This document shows, in pieces, positions 24,639 to 33,217 of a DNA stretch of 64,000 nt. The DNA comes from Arthrobacter sp042667405 (GTDB lineage: Bacteria > Actinomycetota > Actinomycetes > Actinomycetales > Micrococcaceae). The notes under the pieces are model-generated. The model searched no databases. It had not been told where the DNA came from and saw only the letters and a list, made by a program, of their open reading frames with translations. Position 1 is the first letter of the stretch. Each line of letters begins with the position of its first letter. The stretch covers positions 1 through 64,000 of the forward strand of contig NZ_JBHVAL010000003.1 in NCBI RefSeq assembly GCF_042667405.1, given 5' to 3'. The translations under genes and the position numbers were made by a program.

Positions 24639-25369
24639 GCACACCGGCAATCGTCGTCGACAATGTGACGGTCCACTACGGAGACGTCCTGGCCCTGGAT
24701 TCGGCGTCACTGACCCTCGACCATTCGCGGATCTGCGGGCTCGTGGGCATGAACGGTTCGGGCAAGTCCACCCTGTTCAAGACAATTATGGGCATGGTGA
24801 AGCCGGACAGTGGCAAGGTACTCATCAACGGCCACCCGCCCGTGAAGATCCGCAAAGAGGCCGGCATCGGCTATGTTCCCCAGAGCGAAGATGTGGACTG
24901 GGCCTTTCCCTTGTCCGTCCGCGATGTGGTGATGATGGGCCGCTACGGGCAACTTGGCTTGACGCGCCGCCCCCGGAAAGTGGACCGCGACGCCGTCGAA
25001 AATGCCTTGGAACGCGTGGAGTTGGGCGAGTTCGCCGACCGCCAGATAGGACAACTGTCCGGCGGCCAAAAGAAGCGGGCATTCGTGGCCAGGGGCATTG
25101 CCCAAGGTGCCACCATGATGCTGCTGGACGAACCGTTTGCCGGCGTGGACAAGCGCTCCGAGGCTACGATCACCAGGCTCCTTCGCGAGCTCGCCGCAGA
25201 TGGTGCCACCATCCTGGTGTCCACGCACGATCTTCACGCCCTCCCGCAGCTCTGCGATGAGGCCGTGCTCCTGATGCGGAAGGTGCTCATGCACGGTAGC
25301 CCGGACGTTGTGCTGCAACCGGAAAACCTGGCCATGGCCTTCGGACTCGACGTCATGAACAGGGGCTGA
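24635..25369 (+). CDS. metal ABC transporter ATP-binding protein
   Basis: A 244-residue ABC ATPase. Walker A is GMNGSGKST, the signature is LSGGQKKRAFVARG, Walker B is MMLLDEPFAGVD and the switch is STHDLHALP. Sequence style (GYVPQSEDVDWAFP) is typical of manganese/zinc importers. The ATG overlaps the upstream stop, and the permease gene follows three bases after its own stop. Confidence 0.92.
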   Translation: MSTPAIVVDNVTVHYGDVLALDSASLTLDHSRICGLVGMNGSGKSTLFKTIMGMVKPDSGKVLINGHPPVKIRKEAGIGYVPQSEDVDWAFPLSVRDVVMMGRYGQLGLTRRPRKVDRDAVENALERVELGEFADRQIGQLSGGQKKRAFVARGIAQGATMMLLDEPFAGVDKRSEATITRLLRELAADGATILVSTHDLHALPQLCDEAVLLMRKVLMHGSPDVVLQPENLAMAFGLDVMNRG

Positions 25370-25372
25370 GCA

Positions 25373-26236
25373 ATGGAATTCCTGCTGGAACCCCTTAGCT
25401 ACGACTTCATGGTCCGTGCCCTCGCGACAACTGCTATTGCCGCCGTCGTGTGCGCGGTCCTGAGCTGCTGGCTCGTCCTCATCGGCTGGTCCCTCATGGG
25501 CGACGCTGTCTCGCATGCGGTGCTGCCCGGCGTCGTGCTTGCCTACATTGTGGGGGCGCCTTTCGCGCTCGGTGCGTTGGTTTTCGCGCTCATCGCGGTG
25601 ACCCTGATCGGGGTAGTGCGGAACACGAGCCGGGTGAAGGAGGATGCGGCAATCGGCATTGTGTTCACGTCGCTGTTCGCCCTGGGACTGGTGCTGATCT
25701 CCGTGACGCCGAGCCAGACCGACCTCAACCACATCATTTTCGGCAACCTGCTGGGCGTCAGCATGGCTGACCTGGTCCAGGTGGTGGTCCTTGGGGTGGT
25801 GGCTTTCGCCATCCTCATCCTCAAGCGCCGCGACCTCACCCTCTATGCCTTCGACCCCACGCATGCGCACGCGATCGGCCTCTCGCCGCGCCGTCTGGGG
25901 GCCTTGCTGCTGGGCTTGCTTGCCCTGACATCGGTGGTGGCCCTGCAGACCGTGGGCGTGGTCTTGGTGGTGGCCATGCTGATCATCCCTGGCGCCACGG
26001 CCTATCTGCTGACTGACAGGTTCTCGCGCATGCTGGTCATCGCGCCGGTGATCTCAGTGGTGTGCTCCGTGACGGGCATCTACCTGAGCTACTACCTGGA
26101 CACGGCTTCCGGCGCCATGGTGGTGGTCACCCAAGGTGCCGTGTTCGCCGTCGTATATCTGTTCAGCCCACGGCAGGGCCTCATCGGTACGCGCTTGGCG
26201 AAGGCCCGCAGGAAGCGGGCTACCGCCGTCGCGTAG
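25373..26236 (+). CDS. metal ABC transporter permease
   Basis: A 287-residue ABC-3 family permease with about eight or nine helices. SWSLMGDAVSHAVLPG-like sequence near residue 40 is the family signature for Mn/Zn/Fe importers. LILKRRDLTLYAFDPTHAHA is the cytoplasmic loop that contacts the ATPase. It ends the three-gene importer operon; no divalent-metal repressor gene is adjacent. Confidence 0.92.
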   Translation: MEFLLEPLSYDFMVRALATTAIAAVVCAVLSCWLVLIGWSLMGDAVSHAVLPGVVLAYIVGAPFALGALVFALIAVTLIGVVRNTSRVKEDAAIGIVFTSLFALGLVLISVTPSQTDLNHIIFGNLLGVSMADLVQVVVLGVVAFAILILKRRDLTLYAFDPTHAHAIGLSPRRLGALLLGLLALTSVVALQTVGVVLVVAMLIIPGATAYLLTDRFSRMLVIAPVISVVCSVTGIYLSYYLDTASGAMVVVTQGAVFAVVYLFSPRQGLIGTRLAKARRKRATAVA

Positions 26237-26450
26237 CGGCGGCGGGGTGGTGCCAGCTGTTGCCTGCGTCACGGGTCGGCCGTCACATGCCGTAAGATGG
26301 ACGGGTTGCGCGAACGTTCGGCGTTCTGCGGCATGCGTCACACAGCGGGTCCCTCAAACGGGAAAAACCCGAATTTTGTGTGCCAAATCCGCCCGTGCTC
26401 CGGCACCGGCGCAACCCCAACAGCAACACCCCGACCCACAAGGAACAGCT

Positions 26451-27914
26451 GTGCCGCAAAGTACCCCCACAGATCTCAAGAACCAGACGGCCTCAACCAC
26501 CGCCGTCGGTTCCTCCCTCAGCGCCGAGGGATACAAGAAGACCCTGAGCCGCCGCCACGTCACCATGATCGCCATGGGTGGCGCCATCGGCGTCGGCCTC
26601 TTCATGGGTGCCGGTGGCCGCCTGGCCTCCACCGGCCCGGCCCTGATTTTCTCCTACGCCATTGCCGGCGTCATCGCCTACCTGCTGATGCGCGCCCTCG
26701 GCGAACTCATCATGTACCGCCAGACCTCCGGTTCCTTCGTGAGCTACGCCGGCGAAATGTTCGGCAAGAAGGGCGCCTACCTGTCCGGTTGGATGTACTT
26801 CATCAACTGGGCCATGACAGGCATCGCCGAGCTCATCGCAATCGGTCTGTACTTCCAGTTCTTCTTCCCCAACGTGCCGATTGAACTGTCCGCCATCGCA
26901 GCATTGGTGCTGTTGGTGGCCGTGAACCTGTTCAGTGTCAAGGCGTTCGGAGAATTCGAATTCTGGGCTTCCTGCCTCAAGGTTGCCGCGATCGTGATCT
27001 TCCTGGCTGTTGGCACGTTCATGGTTGTCACCAACGCCAAGGTCGGCGAGGGCCACGCGTCCGTAGCCAACCTCTTCCATGATGAAGGCGGCATGTTCCC
27101 TAAGGGCGGCCTCGTGATGATCCTGGTCCTCAACGCCGTGATCTTCGCCTACAACGCCATTGAACTCGTCGGGATCACCGCCGGTGAGATGGAGAACCCG
27201 GAACGCGAAGTTCCCAAGGCGATCCGCGCCGTCGTCGTCCGCATTGTGGTGTTCTACGTCGGTTCCGTGACTCTGCTTGCCATGCTGCTGCCCTCCGATC
27301 AGTACAAGGCCGGCACCTCGCCGTTCGTGACGGTCTTCGGGCAGATGGGCCTGGGCTGGATGGGCGATGTGATGAACATGATCGTCATCACCGCCGCGCT
27401 GTCCTCCTGCAACTCCGGCCTGTACTCGATCGGCCGCATCTTCCGCACCATGGCCAACAACGGCCACGCCCCGCAGTGGCTGACAAAGATGTCCTCGCGC
27501 CACGTCCCGTACGCGGCCATCCTGGCCATTGGTGGCGTGTACCTGGTGGGCATCCTGCTGAACATCTGGCTCGGTGGTTCGCACGCTTTCGACCTCGCGC
27601 TGAACACCGCCTCCATTGGCGTCATCTTCACTTGGGGTTCGATCTTCGCAAGCCAGATCGCCCTGCGTCATAAAAAGGGCAAGGTGTCATCCCTGCCGAT
27701 GCCCGGTTCGCCGTGGACCAGCTGGCTGGGCCTCGTGGCACTGCTGGCCATCACCGTGCTGATCGGTTTCGACACCATGACCGACAAAGCCACGGGCGAG
27801 GTCTTCCTCCTGGGCCTCTGGACCCTGGCGACCATCCCGTTCTTCGCCCTGGTTCTGTGGCTTGGCTGGCAGAAGGTCAAGAACAACGAGCCCAAGAGCG
27901 AACTGTTCAGCTAG
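26451..27914 (+). CDS. amino-acid permease (AnsP/GabP-like, APC superfamily)
   Basis: A 487-residue, twelve-helix amino-acid transporter. The substrate-site motif GGAIGVGLFMGAGG lies in helix 1. YRQTSGSFVSYAGEMFG and the sequence GWMYFINWAMTGIAEL resemble L-asparagine permease AnsP, so asparagine or another small amino acid is the likely substrate. GTG 26451 with AAGGA six bases upstream is a better start than upstream frame positions. The 214-base gap before it holds a weak CGGG-AAAA-CCCG hairpin. Its stop abuts the hairpin element at 27915. Confidence 0.88.
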   Translation: MPQSTPTDLKNQTASTTAVGSSLSAEGYKKTLSRRHVTMIAMGGAIGVGLFMGAGGRLASTGPALIFSYAIAGVIAYLLMRALGELIMYRQTSGSFVSYAGEMFGKKGAYLSGWMYFINWAMTGIAELIAIGLYFQFFFPNVPIELSAIAALVLLVAVNLFSVKAFGEFEFWASCLKVAAIVIFLAVGTFMVVTNAKVGEGHASVANLFHDEGGMFPKGGLVMILVLNAVIFAYNAIELVGITAGEMENPEREVPKAIRAVVVRIVVFYVGSVTLLAMLLPSDQYKAGTSPFVTVFGQMGLGWMGDVMNMIVITAALSSCNSGLYSIGRIFRTMANNGHAPQWLTKMSSRHVPYAAILAIGGVYLVGILLNIWLGGSHAFDLALNTASIGVIFTWGSIFASQIALRHKKGKVSSLPMPGSPWTSWLGLVALLAITVLIGFDTMTDKATGEVFLLGLWTLATIPFFALVLWLGWQKVKNNEPKSELFS

Positions 27915-27972
27915 CAACTGACTGGCATTAGTGGTTGTTATGAGCCCTCAGAACAACCACTAATGCCAGTTA
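27915..27972. repeat. dispersed hairpin element, ACTGGCATTAGTGG type (first copy)
   Basis: Perfect 19-base arms (27921-27939 and 27952-27970) surround a 12-base loop. The same stem sequence occurs at 28967-29036 on the other side of the DUF559-like gene. The element starts right after the permease stop and contains the stop codon of the minus-strand DUF559 gene. Here it may act as a terminator between convergent genes. Confidence 0.85.
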
Positions 27973-28905
27973 CATGGGCGTCCAACCTTGCCCAATCAGC
28001 GCATTCCGGACTTTGGATACAGCTTGGCGAGCGTCGTTTCCCATGTGGCGTTTTGAAATGCGAACAAGGGTCCATCCGGCTCGACTGAAATCTTCTTCCC
28101 GCTCAATGTCGCGGATAATTTGGGCAGGATCCGAGTGGCCCTCGCCGTCATATTCGACTGCCACCCGGAGCCCGGGACAGGAAAGGTCGGGTTGACGCAC
28201 GACGCCGGAACCCAGTTCGGTGGGCCGGTTGACCTCCACTTGCGGCAACTTTGCCCGCTCAAGTGCCAGCCGAAGCCGCGTTTCGGGCGCGGAATCGGCT
28301 CCGACGCGGGCCTGCTCCAAGGCAAGGCGCGCCTTCCTGATTCCGGGCGTTCCTTTGTGGCGGTCCAGCATGGTTTCAAGATCTTCGCGCGTGCAGTAAG
28401 GATCGCTGCGCCCCTCGAACTCAACCCGTGGTACCCGCAGCAGGTGATCAGCCACGACGGTGATCTCGTCAATGCTCATCTTCCGGGAGCAATCGAGCCA
28501 CGTCCGTGCCCTGCTGGTGATCAACAATCCGTTGTGGTTGGCAATTTCGTCCTCGAAGAACTGTCCGACATGTCCCACCACACCTTTCCTCCTCGGGATT
28601 GCCATGGTGTCGGGCCGGGAAATGTGGATGACGGATTCATGGCTGCCCGGCAGGAATCCAGGAAATTCCCAGAGCACGAACGCCGTAGCGTGGGATGCCG
28701 CGGAAAACGGCGTAATGACGGTGTAGGGCCGGATCGCCACGGAGAGTCCCATCGCGTTGTCCGAAGCGGGGCTCCGTATGCCTCTGCTTGGTGAGTCCAG
28801 CCCCCTGTGCCTCCACCGCTGACGGGAGACGCCGGCGTCGAGCGCTTCTTGCCAGGTGAAAGGGGCGACTTTAAGGCGATCAGGCAGCTGCTTGGGAATG
28901 CGCAT
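27970..28905 (-). CDS. DUF559/Vsr-fold endonuclease-domain protein
   Basis: A 311-residue protein. The N-terminus (FTWQEALDAGVSRQRWRHRG) resembles the winged helix of AbiEi-like antitoxins. The C-terminal third (about 215-305) is a DUF559 nuclease-like domain: ETRLRLALERA, then RQPDLSCPGLRVAVEYDGEGH, then RDIEREEDFSRAGWTLVRI. The Asp and Glu of the first two segments fit a PD-(D/E)XK core. Such genes are scattered and variable in Actinobacteria and have no proven role. Both flanks carry the same hairpin, so it may be a mobile cassette. Start choice is uncertain; a frame to 28959 exists. Confidence 0.75.
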   Translation of the reverse strand: MRIPKQLPDRLKVAPFTWQEALDAGVSRQRWRHRGLDSPSRGIRSPASDNAMGLSVAIRPYTVITPFSAASHATAFVLWEFPGFLPGSHESVIHISRPDTMAIPRRKGVVGHVGQFFEDEIANHNGLLITSRARTWLDCSRKMSIDEITVVADHLLRVPRVEFEGRSDPYCTREDLETMLDRHKGTPGIRKARLALEQARVGADSAPETRLRLALERAKLPQVEVNRPTELGSGVVRQPDLSCPGLRVAVEYDGEGHSDPAQIIRDIEREEDFSRAGWTLVRISKRHMGNDARQAVSKVRNALIGQGWTPM

Positions 28906-28966
28906 TCCTCCATGCTGGCAAATTCCTGATGCGGGCGGGCGGTTATCCACAGGCCGCACGTACTCG

Positions 28967-29036
28967 CTCCCAACTGACTGGCATTAGTGGTTGTTTTGAG
29001 CGCCCAGAACAACCACTAATGCCAGTCAGTTGGGAG
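28967..29036. repeat. dispersed hairpin element, ACTGGCATTAGTGG type (second, perfect copy)
   Basis: Perfect 29-base arms (28967-28995 and 29008-29036) flank a 12-base loop. The outer ends read CTCCCAACTGA, and the CCCAACTGA part is shared with the element at 51256. It lies between two divergent gene starts, where a terminator for the neighbours is not needed. Confidence 0.88.
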
Positions 29037-29064
29037 TGTCGTAGCTCGGGTCTAGGCTCGATGT

Positions 29065-29523
29065 ATGGAGCACACCACCACCTTGACGCAGCACGTAAAC
29101 GCCGTTCCGGAGAAAGTCTGGGCCGTCATCTCGGACATCCCCGGCTCGGCAGGTACCCTGTCCGGCATTCATTCCATCCAGATGCTCAGTAAGGGTCCGT
29201 ATGGCGAGGGCACCCGCTGGAAGGAAACGCGTACCATGATGGGCCGGCAGGAAACCGTCGAGATGTGGGTATCGCAATCGGATCCGCCCCGCAGGACCAC
29301 CGTGAAGGCACTCCAAGGCGGGGCGGACTACACCACCCGCTTCGACCTCGTGGAACGCGGCGGCGGCACGGACCTCACCCTCACGTTCGGCGCCGAGGTC
29401 ATCAAGCCCACGCTCCTGAGCCGGATCGGCATGGCCTTGTTCGGAAAGATCGGGATGGGCATCACCCGCAAGGCCCTCGGCAAGGACCTCGCGGAGATCG
29501 CGGCGAAAGCGGAGTCGCTCTGA
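29065..29523 (+). CDS. SRPBCC (START-like) family protein
   Basis: A 152-residue single-domain START-like protein, a hydrophobic-cavity fold. The N-terminal pattern MEHTTTLTQHVNAVPEKVW followed by AVISDIPGSAGTLSGI is typical. The C-terminal helix (TRKALGKDLAEIAAKAESL) closes the cavity. The ligand is unknown. Its stop overlaps the pentapeptide-repeat gene start by one base (TGATG), so the two are co-translated. Confidence 0.85.
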   Translation: MEHTTTLTQHVNAVPEKVWAVISDIPGSAGTLSGIHSIQMLSKGPYGEGTRWKETRTMMGRQETVEMWVSQSDPPRRTTVKALQGGADYTTRFDLVERGGGTDLTLTFGAEVIKPTLLSRIGMALFGKIGMGITRKALGKDLAEIAAKAESL

Positions 29524-30176
29524 TGGCAGCGAAGGTTGCGGCCCCCAAGATTTCCCCGGTGCGGTTTGAGGAACTGCGCGACGACGACGCCCCGGACTTC
29601 CAGCGCGGCGAACGGTACGACGGCGTCCGGCTCACCAAGGTTTCCGCGGACGGCGAGGAACTCAGTGGTGCGGATTTCATCGAGTGTGAGTTCAACGGGG
29701 TGTCCTTCAACGAGGCACAACTGCGCGGGGCAACGTTCCGCGAGTGCGTTCTGGCTGAGCCGTATGCGCCCGTACTGATGGCTGCGCGGACGTCCTGGCA
29801 GGATGTGGAGATCACCAACCCGCGATGGGGTTCGGCCGAACTCTACGAGGGCACCTGGCGTTCAGTCCGGATCGACGGCGGCAAGCTGGACTACGTGAAT
29901 CTGCGCGGCTCCAAGCTCATGGACGTCCAGATCTCGGATTGCATCATCAACGAGCTCGATCTCGGCGGTTGCGCGGGGACCAGGGTGGCGCTGAAGAACT
30001 GCACGATCGGCACCCTGGATGTCACCGGTGCCAAGCTCAAGGACGTGGACTTGCGGACCTCGGAGTTCCGGGGAATCAACGGCTTGGCCGGGCTGGCAGG
30101 GGTTGTCATCGACGATTACCAGCTGAGCTTGATGGCGCCCTTGCTGGCCGGACATCTTGGAATCCGGGTGATCTGA
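29523..30176 (+). CDS. pentapeptide-repeat protein
   Basis: A 217-residue protein with A(D/N)LXX-type repeats forming a right-handed beta helix. Examples are LSGADFIECEFNGVSFNEA, LRGATFREC, then KLDYVNLRGSKLMDVQISD and GAKLKDVDLRTSEFRG. Some members mimic DNA and shield gyrase; nothing here proves that. It is coupled to the SRPBCC gene and ends 70 bases before the PaaR-like operator of the next operon. Confidence 0.85.
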   Translation: MAAKVAAPKISPVRFEELRDDDAPDFQRGERYDGVRLTKVSADGEELSGADFIECEFNGVSFNEAQLRGATFRECVLAEPYAPVLMAARTSWQDVEITNPRWGSAELYEGTWRSVRIDGGKLDYVNLRGSKLMDVQISDCIINELDLGGCAGTRVALKNCTIGTLDVTGAKLKDVDLRTSEFRGINGLAGLAGVVIDDYQLSLMAPLLAGHLGIRVI

Positions 30177-30245
30177 GGTGGTGGAGGGGCGGTCCGGCGG
30201 AGAGCTTCATCTGTTGACCGTCCCGCTGGGCCGTGTAATCTTTAT

Positions 30246-30265
30246 AGAACGAACGGTCGGTATAT
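30246..30265 (+). promoter_or_regulatory. PaaR-like TetR operator before the thiolase operon
   Basis: AACGAACGGTCGGTATAT matches the ACCGNNCGNNCGGT core reported for PaaR of Corynebacterium glutamicum, with one mismatch in the first half. It lies 43 bases upstream of the thiolase ATG, in an otherwise AT-rich promoter stretch. A matching repressor gene is at 42026-42628. Confidence 0.65.
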
Positions 30266-30307
30266 TATTCCGTGCCGGTCCCTCTCACTTTCGCGAAGGA
30301 TGTTCTC

Positions 30308-31534
30308 ATGGTCGAGGCTTTTCTTGTTGGCGGCGCACGTACGCCTGTCGGGCGCTACGGTGGCGCACTGTCCTCCGTCCGCCCCGACGACCTCGCAGCA
30401 TTGGTGGTCCGGGAAGCGGTGGCGCGTGCCGGCGTCGACCCTGACTCCATTGACGAGGTGATCCTTGGCAACGCCAATGGCGCCGGTGAGGAGAACCGCA
30501 ACGTCGCCCGCATGGCAACCCTCCTGACCGGACTTCCCCTCCACATCCCTGGCATCACGGTCAACAGGCTCTGTGCCTCCGGCCTGAGCGCCATCATCAT
30601 GGCCAGCCAGATGATCAAGTCCGGTGCCGCGGACATTGTGGTGGCCGGTGGCGTCGAGTCCATGAGCCGTGCGCCGTGGGTGCAGGAGAAGCCCGCCACG
30701 GCGTTCGCCAAGCCGGGCCAAATCTTCGACACTTCGATCGGCTGGCGCTTCGCCAACCCGCTCTTCACCAAGGGTGAGCTGTCCCGGGACGGCAAGATGA
30801 CCTACTCCATGCCGGAAACTGCAGAGGAAGTGGGCCGGGTGGACAACATCTCCCGTGAGGACGCAGACGCCTTGGCTGTTCGTTCACATGAGCGCGCCCT
30901 GGCAGCCATAGCCGGGGGTCGGTTCAAGGACGAGATCGTTCCGGTAACCGTCAAAACCCGGAAGTCCGAAACCGTGGTCGACACCGACGAGGGCCCCCGC
31001 GAGGGAACCACCATGGATGTGCTGGCCGGGTTACGGCCTGTAGTCCCTGGTGGATCCGTAGTGACCGCAGGCAACTCTTCCACCCTCAATGACGGCGCGT
31101 CGGCGATCATCGTGGCTTCGGAAGCCGCCATCAAGAAATTCGGCCTCACGCCCCGCGCCCGAATTATCGACGGCGCTTCGGCAGGTTGCGAACCCGAGAT
31201 CATGGGCATCGGCCCCGTCCCGGCTACGCAGAAAGTCCTGGCCCGGACCGGGGTTGCTGTTGACCAGCTCGGTGCCGTAGAGCTCAACGAAGCCTTCGCC
31301 ACCCAGTCGTTGGCGAGCATGCGTCGCCTCGGGCTGGACCCCGGCATCGTTAACAACGACGGCGGTGCCATCAGTTTGGGACACCCGCTCGGTTCCAGCG
31401 GCTCACGGATCGCCATTACGCTCTTGGGCCGCATGGAGCGCGAACTCGCCTCAGCGACCGGACCCAAGCTGGGTCTGGCGACTATGTGCATCGGCGTCGG
31501 CCAAGGTACTGCAATGCTGCTGGAAGGCGTGTAA
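30308..31534 (+). CDS. acetyl-CoA C-acyltransferase (3-oxoadipyl-CoA type thiolase)
   Basis: A 408-residue thiolase that cleaves a beta-ketoacyl-CoA with CoA. The nucleophilic cysteine is in NRLCASGLSA. The active-site His is in GGAISLGHPLGSSG, and the second Cys is in ATMCIGVGQG. The RTPVGRYGG start is typical of PcaF/PaaJ enzymes, which release succinyl-CoA and acetyl-CoA in aromatic catabolism. ATG 30308 follows AAGGA at a good distance. It heads a three-gene operon behind a PaaR-like site, supporting the phenylacetate role (PaaJ). A beta-ketoadipate role is possible. Confidence 0.88.
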   Translation: MVEAFLVGGARTPVGRYGGALSSVRPDDLAALVVREAVARAGVDPDSIDEVILGNANGAGEENRNVARMATLLTGLPLHIPGITVNRLCASGLSAIIMASQMIKSGAADIVVAGGVESMSRAPWVQEKPATAFAKPGQIFDTSIGWRFANPLFTKGELSRDGKMTYSMPETAEEVGRVDNISREDADALAVRSHERALAAIAGGRFKDEIVPVTVKTRKSETVVDTDEGPREGTTMDVLAGLRPVVPGGSVVTAGNSSTLNDGASAIIVASEAAIKKFGLTPRARIIDGASAGCEPEIMGIGPVPATQKVLARTGVAVDQLGAVELNEAFATQSLASMRRLGLDPGIVNNDGGAISLGHPLGSSGSRIAITLLGRMERELASATGPKLGLATMCIGVGQGTAMLLEGV

Positions 31535-32331
31535 TGGCACTGAACCCTGAAGACTTCTCAGCGCTCCTGATTGAAGAGCGGGAGGACAGGCTCATCGTCC
31601 TCCTGAACCGTCCAGAGGTACGCAACGCGATCGACCAGACGATGGTGGATGAACTCCACGCAGTGTGCGCCGAGCTGGAACGCAACCCGAAAGTGCTGAT
31701 CATCGCCGGAACCGATGGGGTGTTTGCTTCTGGTGCGGACATTGGGCAGTTGCGTGAACGGCGTCGGGACGACGCTTTGCAGGGCATCAATTCAACGATC
31801 TTTGTCCGCATCGCCAGGCTGCCCATGCCGGTTATTGCGGCCCTGGACGGGTACTGCCTGGGCGGGGGAGCGGAGCTCGCTTACGCCGCAGACTTCCGGA
31901 TCGGCACGCCAAGTGTCCGGATCGGAAACCCGGAGACGGGCCTGGGCATCATGGCTGCCGCCGGTGCCACGTGGCGCCTCAAGGAATTGGTGGGGGAACC
32001 GAAAGCCAAGGAGATCCTCTTGGCAGGCGCGGTCCTGAGGGCCGAAGAAGCGCTCCGGATCAACCTCATCACCTCCATTGTTGAAGCGCCGGAGCTGATG
32101 GACGCTGCACACGCCCTCGCTGATCGGATCGGTCGCCAGGACCCGATGGCCGTTCGCATCACCAAGTCGGTGTTCCATGCTCCAGCGGAGGCCCACCCCC
32201 TCATCGACACCCTGGCGCAGGGCATACTCTTCGAATCCCAGGCAAAGTTTGACCGCATGCAGGCGTTCCTCGACAAGAAGTCGGACAAGAAAACAGCAGA
32301 CGAAACTACGCAGGACAGGACCCAGAAATGA
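31534..32331 (+). CDS. enoyl-CoA hydratase/isomerase
   Basis: A 265-residue crotonase-family enzyme. FASGADIGQL and the oxyanion loop DGYCLGGGAELAYAADF are present. NPETGLGIMAAAGATWRLKE replaces the more usual P-E-x-x-x-G-x-x-P-x-x-G pattern. The position corresponding to the catalytic glutamates is partly conserved (Glu in NPETGLG). The C-terminus is Lys-rich. The ATG overlaps the thiolase stop (TAATG) and its own end overlaps the dehydrogenase start. It probably serves the ring-opened phenylacetate intermediates (PaaF/PaaG-like). Confidence 0.85.
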   Translation: MALNPEDFSALLIEEREDRLIVLLNRPEVRNAIDQTMVDELHAVCAELERNPKVLIIAGTDGVFASGADIGQLRERRRDDALQGINSTIFVRIARLPMPVIAALDGYCLGGGAELAYAADFRIGTPSVRIGNPETGLGIMAAAGATWRLKELVGEPKAKEILLAGAVLRAEEALRINLITSIVEAPELMDAAHALADRIGRQDPMAVRITKSVFHAPAEAHPLIDTLAQGILFESQAKFDRMQAFLDKKSDKKTADETTQDRTQK

Positions 32332-33191
32332 CAGACGCTCCCTCCATCCCGCACGTCGTAGGAGTCCTGGGCGGGGGCCGGATGGGCGCCGGCATCGCGC
32401 ACGCCTTCCTCACCAAGGGCGCAACGGTGATCGTGGTGGAGCGCGATCACGAGGCCGCAGCGGGCGCCCACACCCGGGTTGCCGACGCTGTGGCGAAGTC
32501 CGCAGCCCGTGGCACGCTCAATGAATCGGCCGAAGAGGCCATGTCCCGCTGCAGCACCTCCACGGATTACGAATCCTTCATCCACTGCGGCCTGGTGGTG
32601 GAAGCTGTTCCCGAAGATTTCGATCTCAAGGTCTCAGCGCTCAAAGCCGTGGAAGACCATCTGTCAGGGGACGCGTTCCTGGCTTCAAACACGTCATCGC
32701 TGTCCGTCACGGGACTCGCCAACGAACTCCGCCGGCCCGCCAACTTTGTTGGGCTGCACTTCTTCAACCCGGTGCCCGCCTCCACGCTGATTGAAGTGGT
32801 GCTGGCGAAAGAGACGTCTCCGGAACTGGCTGAAGCGGCGAAAAACTGGACGGAGGCACTCGGCAAGACCGCCGTCGTCGTTAATGACGCTCCCGGCTTT
32901 GCTTCCTCGAGGCTTGGCGTGGCCATTGCCTTGGAAGCGATGCGCATGGTCGAGGAAGGCGTCGCGTCCGCCAAGGACATCGACGCTGCGATGGTTCTTG
33001 GCTACAAGCACCCCACGGGCCCGCTGAAGACCACGGACATAGTGGGATTGGACGTCCGGCTGGGGATCGCCGAGTACTTGCACTCCACGCTTGGTGACCG
33101 CTTCGCCCCGCCGCAGATCCTGCGGGACAAAGTCGCGCGCGGCGAGCTCGGCCGCAAAACGGGTAAGGGCTTCTTCGAATGGAACGACTAG
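32328..33191 (+). CDS. 3-hydroxyacyl-CoA dehydrogenase
   Basis: A 287-residue NAD-dependent dehydrogenase. The Rossmann motif is GVLGGGRMGAGIAHAF. The catalytic His is in VGLHFFNPVPAS with its partner Glu in FIHCGLVVEAVPE. The C-terminal domain includes KHPTGPLKTTDIVGLDV and GRKTGKGFFEWND. Length is normal for a single-function enzyme (PaaH/PaaC-like). ATGA overlap with the hydratase gene shows coupling. With the thiolase and hydratase it forms a complete beta-oxidation module. Confidence 0.9.
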   Translation: MTDAPSIPHVVGVLGGGRMGAGIAHAFLTKGATVIVVERDHEAAAGAHTRVADAVAKSAARGTLNESAEEAMSRCSTSTDYESFIHCGLVVEAVPEDFDLKVSALKAVEDHLSGDAFLASNTSSLSVTGLANELRRPANFVGLHFFNPVPASTLIEVVLAKETSPELAEAAKNWTEALGKTAVVVNDAPGFASSRLGVAIALEAMRMVEEGVASAKDIDAAMVLGYKHPTGPLKTTDIVGLDVRLGIAEYLHSTLGDRFAPPQILRDKVARGELGRKTGKGFFEWND

Positions 33192-33217
33192 GCTTCGCAG
33201 CCGGTTAGGCTGGCCGG

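Noticed and set aside
26237..26450. Possible leader peptide or riboswitch before the amino-acid permease
   Set aside because: Only a four-pair CGGG/CCCG hairpin and the palindrome CGAACGTTCG were found; no conserved riboswitch form was recognised.
27915..29036. Insertion sequence
   Set aside because: No transposase, no target duplication seen; reported only as a possible cassette.
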